Shown: positions 7,189 to 10,253 of the stretch, one piece after another
Position numbering within the stretch: position 1 is the first letter of the stretch
Layout: each line of letters starts with the position of its first letter
DNA from: Bacteroidota bacterium
Lineage (GTDB): Bacteria > Bacteroidota > Rhodothermia > Rhodothermales > UBA10348
DNA length: 10,253 bases
NCBI GenBank assembly: GCA_018623785.1
Contig: JAAZVD010000032.1
Span: 1 to 10,253 of the forward strand
Direction of reading: 5' to 3'
Position numbers and translations under genes: made by a program
Notes under the pieces: generated by a model
Database searches by the model: none
Told to the model about the DNA's origin: nothing
Seen by the model: only the letters and a program-made list of their open reading frames with translations

Positions 7189-7587
7189 TCAGCCCCGTGA
7201 TCGGTACTTCATCCAGCGATGCCGGGGACGCTCAATCCGATTCTTTTCGTGCCGTGGAATCAACACTTCGTTGCCACCATGGTCTCTGGAAATGATATAG
7301 TAACGGGCGACCAGCATACGTACTTTCGGCAGGGACATGCCGGTCATCGTAGCAATGGTAGTGGTACGAAATCCTTTCCGGACCATGGAGAGGACCTTTT
7401 CGCGCAGTCGGGCCTCCCTCTCCTCTTTGTCATTCCGCTCGTGCTGGCGTGAGGCAATGCCGACACGCTCAAGACGGGCGTGCACGGCCTCCTTGCTCAT
7501 GCCGAAAGCATCGGCAATATCCGCCACGTCCAGCCCTTCTTCGTGAGCTGCAACAATCTGCAGGGTTTTGTCATCTGTGTCACGCAT
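7189..7587 (-). CDS. Small protein with two helix-turn-helix units and a basic tail, unassigned
   Basis: A 132-residue protein that I do not recognise as a named family. It contains two similar helix-turn-helix-like units. HTH1 is about 18-44 (GLDVADIADAFGMSKEAVHARLERVGI) in outline: a helix, a GMS turn and a recognition helix. HTH2 is about 71-97 and has the same layout around GMSLPKVRMLV. A highly charged Glu/Arg linker (about 50-66) separates them, and the last 20 residues are rich in Arg, Lys and His. There is no Cys, no membrane segment and no enzyme motif. The layout suggests a DNA-binding regulator, perhaps using sigma-region-4-like or resolvase-like HTH folds; the target is unknown. 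The ATG at 7587 gives a compact N-terminus, and an exact TAnnTTTG box sits 4 nt before it. It is tail-to-tail with the esterase and 157 bp downstream of def on the same strand. Confidence 0.8.
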   Translation of the reverse strand: MRDTDDKTLQIVAAHEEGLDVADIADAFGMSKEAVHARLERVGIASRQHERNDKEEREARLREKVLSMVRKGFRTTTIATMTGMSLPKVRMLVARYYIISRDHGGNEVLIPRHEKNRIERPRHRWMKYRSRG

Positions 7588-7591
7588 CCGT

Positions 7592-7622
7592 CAAAAATAA
7601 GGGATTCCGAAGCGGGAGCGAA
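7592..7622 (-). promoter_or_regulatory. Candidate promoter of the tandem-HTH gene, Bacteroidota type
   Basis: On the minus strand, TTC (7622-7620), 20 nt, then TATTTTTG (7599-7592), an exact TAnnTTTG match. The -33 part is imperfect (TTC for TTG). Only 4 nt lie between the box and the ATG at 7587, which predicts a leaderless or nearly leaderless message. A palindrome GAACGTTC at 7633-7640 lies just upstream of the -33 element and could be a regulator site. Confidence 0.45.
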
Positions 7623-7683
7623 GACGTTTCGGGAACGTTCGGTAAAAATAGCCGGCCGAATGGGGTAGCTAAGTCCTCAGGCA

Positions 7684-7697
7684 GTGGCGCGCGCCAC
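7684..7697. repeat. 14-bp perfect palindrome GTGGCGCGCGCCAC
   Basis: The site lies between the end of def (7745) and the start of the HTH gene (7587). Both strands read the same with no central spacer, so a hairpin would have to open several central pairs. No T-run follows on the minus strand, so it is not a standard intrinsic terminator of def. A dimeric protein-binding site or a chance GC palindrome are both possible. Confidence 0.4.
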
Positions 7698-7744
7698 GGA
7701 TGACGGCAATCTGGTAGTCGTAACCCACGTTTCCCTTACACGCG

Positions 7745-8314
7745 TCATTCTCCCCACCGGTCTACTATCTGCCTGACCGATTGGGCCACAGCCGCTTCAT
7801 GCCGTAGGGCAAACTCGTTCCACGTGCTGAATGTCCTCGGATCGGCCCGGTCGGGAAAAAGGATTCCATTCAGATGGTCATGTTCGTGCTGGAAGGTACC
7901 GGCTGTGATTCCTTTCACGACCCGCCCGAACGGATTGCCATGACGATCAAGCGCCCGAACCCGAATATGCGGGCAGCGCGGCACTTGACCACGCAGATCT
8001 GGAATCGAGAGACATCCTTCGTAATTCAGATACCGCTCTGGCGTCAGGAATTCGATCTCAGGATTGACGCATATAGTCAGTTCCGCATCCGGTTTGTACG
8101 GATACCGCGGATTATTCGTGACCTCAACAACGAAAATCCGCCACGGCTTACCAACTTGAGGCGCCGCAATACCTGCGCCGTTGGCAGCGCGTTTGGTCTC
8201 GATCAGATCATCAATGAACCGTTGCACTTCGGGGGAGGCCAACTCTCCCACTGCTATCTCCCGGCAACTCGTGCGCAAGATTGGATGGCCGATCTGAGTG
8301 ATTTCAAGCACCAT
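7745..8314 (-). CDS. def: Peptide deformylase
   Basis: A cytoplasmic metalloenzyme that removes the formyl group from the N-terminal Met of new proteins. From the ATG at 8314 it is 189 residues, the normal size. All three family motifs are present: GAGIAAPQ (46-53, Q53), EGCLS (99-103, metal ligand C101) and QHEHDHLNG (142-150, ligands H143 and H147, catalytic E144). The N-terminal MVLEITQIGHPILR is typical (the ILxxGxPxLR pattern). The frame is open to an ATG at 8485, but those 57 extra codons have no deformylase character and would run to within 17 bp of the divergent hydrolase start. I therefore place the start at 8314, which is preceded by a weak AAGG 2 nt upstream (8317-8320). No fmt neighbour is present. 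The 188 bp to the next gene show no promoter I would defend. Confidence 0.95.
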   Translation of the reverse strand: MVLEITQIGHPILRTSCREIAVGELASPEVQRFIDDLIETKRAANGAGIAAPQVGKPWRIFVVEVTNNPRYPYKPDAELTICVNPEIEFLTPERYLNYEGCLSIPDLRGQVPRCPHIRVRALDRHGNPFGRVVKGITAGTFQHEHDHLNGILFPDRADPRTFSTWNEFALRHEAAVAQSVRQIVDRWGE

Positions 8315-8502
8315 GGACCTTCGAAGATTCGCAGTGAATAAGGATGACCCCACTACCGATGGGACACGAGCTGGCCCCGAAAAGTCTGCATTTTCAAGGG
8401 AATATGCGAGTCGCGGTCGTGGGAGACGACATATCATTTGGATGGTGGCATTCACACATGGGTAGGTACTACATTCATCCATCACTCACCTTCGATTAGG
8501 CC

Positions 8503-10253
8503 ATGACCATCCGAGCCTTGGTGGCAGCAACTCTGCTCCTCACCCTGCCTGCCTCCGCACAACAACATCTTCGTCCTGGTGATAACGCCGAGGGATCCCT
8601 GACCGCTGCGTCCAAGGACGTCTACACCTTTGATGCAGAAGAGGATTTTTACCTCTACGGGTATGTGGACCAGCTTACGGTCGATGTTGTAGTCACAATT
8701 GTTGACCCGACAGGACAGCACGTGAATGAATTTGACAGCCCGGCGCGCGGACCAGAGCCATTCCAGTTTTCTCCCGAGGTAAGCGGCCGCTATCGCGTCG
8801 AAGTAACCTCGTTCGAGGGGGCTGAAGGAGACTATGAAATCGTGCTCGTTGCTGCCGAGCCGAAGGCTGCGAATCCCAAGAAGTTGGTAGATCAGATGAT
8901 GACGCCCTTCTCGGGCAACGACGTACCGGGCGCTGCCATTTCCATTCTGCTCGATGGCAAGATCGAGTTTGCCAAAGGGTATGGCATGGCCAACCTGGCC
9001 TACAACATTCCGATGACGGCGGAGACGGGCATGAGTATTGCCTCCGTATCCAAGCAGTTCACGGGCATGGCGGTAATGCTGATGGTCAACGAAGGCAAAA
9101 TGGACCTCGACGAGGATATTCGAACCTACTTACCGAAACTGCAAGGACCCGAAGGCACCATCACCCTCCGCCACATGCTCAACCATACCTCGGGGCTTCG
9201 GGAAATCCTGAACTTCCTGCCCATGGCCGGCATCACATTTGCTGACGCTATGCGAAATGCGGAACCGCAGGAAGTCTTCAACCGGCAGCCGATCCTTCAG
9301 AACGAACCCGGCGCAGAATACAACTACAACAATACCACCTTCATGCTGCTCGCGCGTGCCGTAGAGAAGGTTTCCGGGCAGGATTGGAAGACGTATATGG
9401 AGGAGCGGATTTTCTCGCCTCTTGGTATGGACAACACAACAGTCAAGACCGAGGTGGGGCAGGTCATCCCGAATGCCAGTCAGGGGTATGCTCCCAGTGA
9501 GCACGGTGGGTACCGCGCCGTCATCGATTTTGCCGAGGCCTACGGCGCATCGAGCGTGAACACCACGGCGCGCGATATCACGAAGTGGATGCTTAATTAC
9601 CGGGATATGACCGTCGGTGGACCCGAGGCCATCGAGGCCATGACCATGCGTGGTATCCTGACCAGCGGAGACACGACGGGATACGCGCTCGGGCTGGGCG
9701 TAACCGAGTGGCGCGGGCAACGTCTGTGGACCCACACCGGTGGCGAAACAGCCCATCGGACGTGGTTCGGGTATTTCCCGGATATACAGAGCGGTATGTT
9801 CATCTCGAGCGCCAACCCGGCCTACTCGAATGGCATGTGGACCGATATCGCCGAGGCGTGGTTCGGCGAATACCTGGAGCCGGAGGAAGAAGAAGCCACG
9901 GAAGCAGAGGATCCGGGTACAGAGGCCATGAAGCCAACGGCTGAGCAACTCGAAGCCATTGCCGGCCTCTACCAGTTCATCGGAGCACCGCTGCAGATCG
10001 AGTACACCGTCGAAGATGGAACGCTGTACGCGCAGGCCACCGGCCAACCACGTTTTGAGGTACGTCCAACGTCGGATTCGACATTCACCTTTGTCGGCGT
10101 ACCGGGCGCCTCAGTAACGTTCCATTATGACCAGGATGGGAGCGTCAAACGTGGTACGCACCACCAAGGACCCGACTCCCCTATGGAAAAGATCGACATG
10201 CCCGAAGAGGGGCCTGACCTTGCCGAGTACGAAGGGCGCTATTGGTCTGCCGA
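8503..10253 (+). CDS. Secreted PPC-domain/beta-lactamase-fold serine hydrolase (3' end outside window)
   Basis: 583 codons are visible, with no stop before the window edge. The ATG at 8503 is preceded in frame by a TAG at 8497. Residues 1-19 are a signal peptide with a probable cleavage at ASA|QQ. Residues about 24-122 form a beta-sandwich like the bacterial PPC domain (RPGDNAEGSL, DVYTFDAEEDFYLYGYV, SGRYRVEVTS). A beta-lactamase/DD-peptidase fold (Pfam Beta-lactamase, MEROPS S12-like) follows, with S181-V-S-K184 (nucleophile and general base), Y275-N-N277 in FxYxN context, and H411-T-G413 replacing the KTG of true beta-lactamases. After an acidic Glu-rich linker (about 448-465) comes a DUF3471-like domain (YAQATGQPRFEVRPTSDSTF). 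LAEYEGRYWSA at the edge appears to begin a second such unit. Likely an extracytoplasmic esterase or peptidase; HTG argues against antibiotic resistance as its main role. It is divergent from def. Confidence 0.93.
   Translation, partial: MTIRALVAATLLLTLPASAQQHLRPGDNAEGSLTAASKDVYTFDAEEDFYLYGYVDQLTVDVVVTIVDPTGQHVNEFDSPARGPEPFQFSPEVSGRYRVEVTSFEGAEGDYEIVLVAAEPKAANPKKLVDQMMTPFSGNDVPGAAISILLDGKIEFAKGYGMANLAYNIPMTAETGMSIASVSKQFTGMAVMLMVNEGKMDLDEDIRTYLPKLQGPEGTITLRHMLNHTSGLREILNFLPMAGITFADAMRNAEPQEVFNRQPILQNEPGAEYNYNNTTFMLLARAVEKVSGQDWKTYMEERIFSPLGMDNTTVKTEVGQVIPNASQGYAPSEHGGYRAVIDFAEAYGASSVNTTARDITKWMLNYRDMTVGGPEAIEAMTMRGILTSGDTTGYALGLGVTEWRGQRLWTHTGGETAHRTWFGYFPDIQSGMFISSANPAYSNGMWTDIAEAWFGEYLEPEEEEATEAEDPGTEAMKPTAEQLEAIAGLYQFIGAPLQIEYTVEDGTLYAQATGQPRFEVRPTSDSTFTFVGVPGASVTFHYDQDGSVKRGTHHQGPDSPMEKIDMPEEGPDLAEYEGRYWSA

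Noticed and set aside
8315..8485. Upstream extension of def to an ATG at 8485
   Set aside because: The extra 57 residues have no deformylase character, while the start at 8314 gives the canonical N-terminus and length.
9130..10047. 305-codon minus-strand open frame
   Set aside because: It is antisense to the serine hydrolase, which has complete catalytic motifs and continues off the window edge.
1..10253. Search for mobile elements, defence genes, CRISPR repeats or a biosynthetic cluster
   Set aside because: No transposase, integrase, nuclease, toxin pair or repeat array is visible; all large frames belong to common housekeeping or envelope families.

Overview
The window is ordinary, gene-dense bacterial chromosome. 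It holds eight protein genes plus one gene cut by each edge of the window among them: a gene entering from the left edge and one running off the right edge. There is no rRNA, tRNA, CRISPR array, insertion sequence or phage gene that I can support. Base composition is moderately GC-rich (judged by eye, not counted). Six of the seven complete genes lack a convincing Shine-Dalgarno sequence. Several starts instead have a box close to TAnnTTTG, with TTG or a near-match 18-22 nt further upstream. That is the promoter form known from Bacteroidota. Together with the GlnRS-YqeY fusion and the serine hydrolase with DUF3471-like tails, this suggests Bacteroidota or the related Rhodothermota/Balneolota. 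The phylum call is an inference.

Layout. 2-2257 (+): glutaminyl-tRNA synthetase fused to a YqeY domain, with its N-terminus outside the window. 2276-3454 (-): a lipoprotein with TolB/PD40-type beta-propeller repeats, convergent with glnS across 18 bp. 3632-4378 (-): a TrmH/SpoU-type RNA 2'-O-methyltransferase. 4490-5209 (+): a short-chain dehydrogenase, divergent from trmH. 5300-6412 (+): a Tat-type lipoprotein solute receptor of the TRAP/DctP family. 6517-7185 (+): a small alpha/beta-hydrolase esterase. 7189-7587 (-): a 132-residue protein with two helix-turn-helix units and a basic tail, its stop codon 3 bp from the esterase stop. 7745-8314 (-): peptide deformylase. 8503-10253 (+): a secreted PPC-domain/beta-lactamase-fold serine hydrolase whose C-terminus lies beyond the window. 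No gap between genes exceeds 190 bp. The largest, 8315-8502 (188 bp, between divergent def and the hydrolase) and 3455-3631 (177 bp, upstream of the propeller gene), hold no clear promoter, terminator or RNA gene that I can see.

How the genes relate. Three are translation or RNA housekeeping functions (glnS, trmH, def). Four encode exported or envelope proteins or small-molecule enzymes, without an obvious shared pathway. Strand changes are frequent and spacing is not operon-like, so most genes look independently transcribed. dctP has no permease partner here. I found no convincing multi-gene new system. The best leads are: promoter -7 boxes placed 3-4 nt before the start codon at three genes, which suggests leaderless mRNAs; an inverted repeat inside the dctP promoter; and the unassigned tandem-HTH protein.
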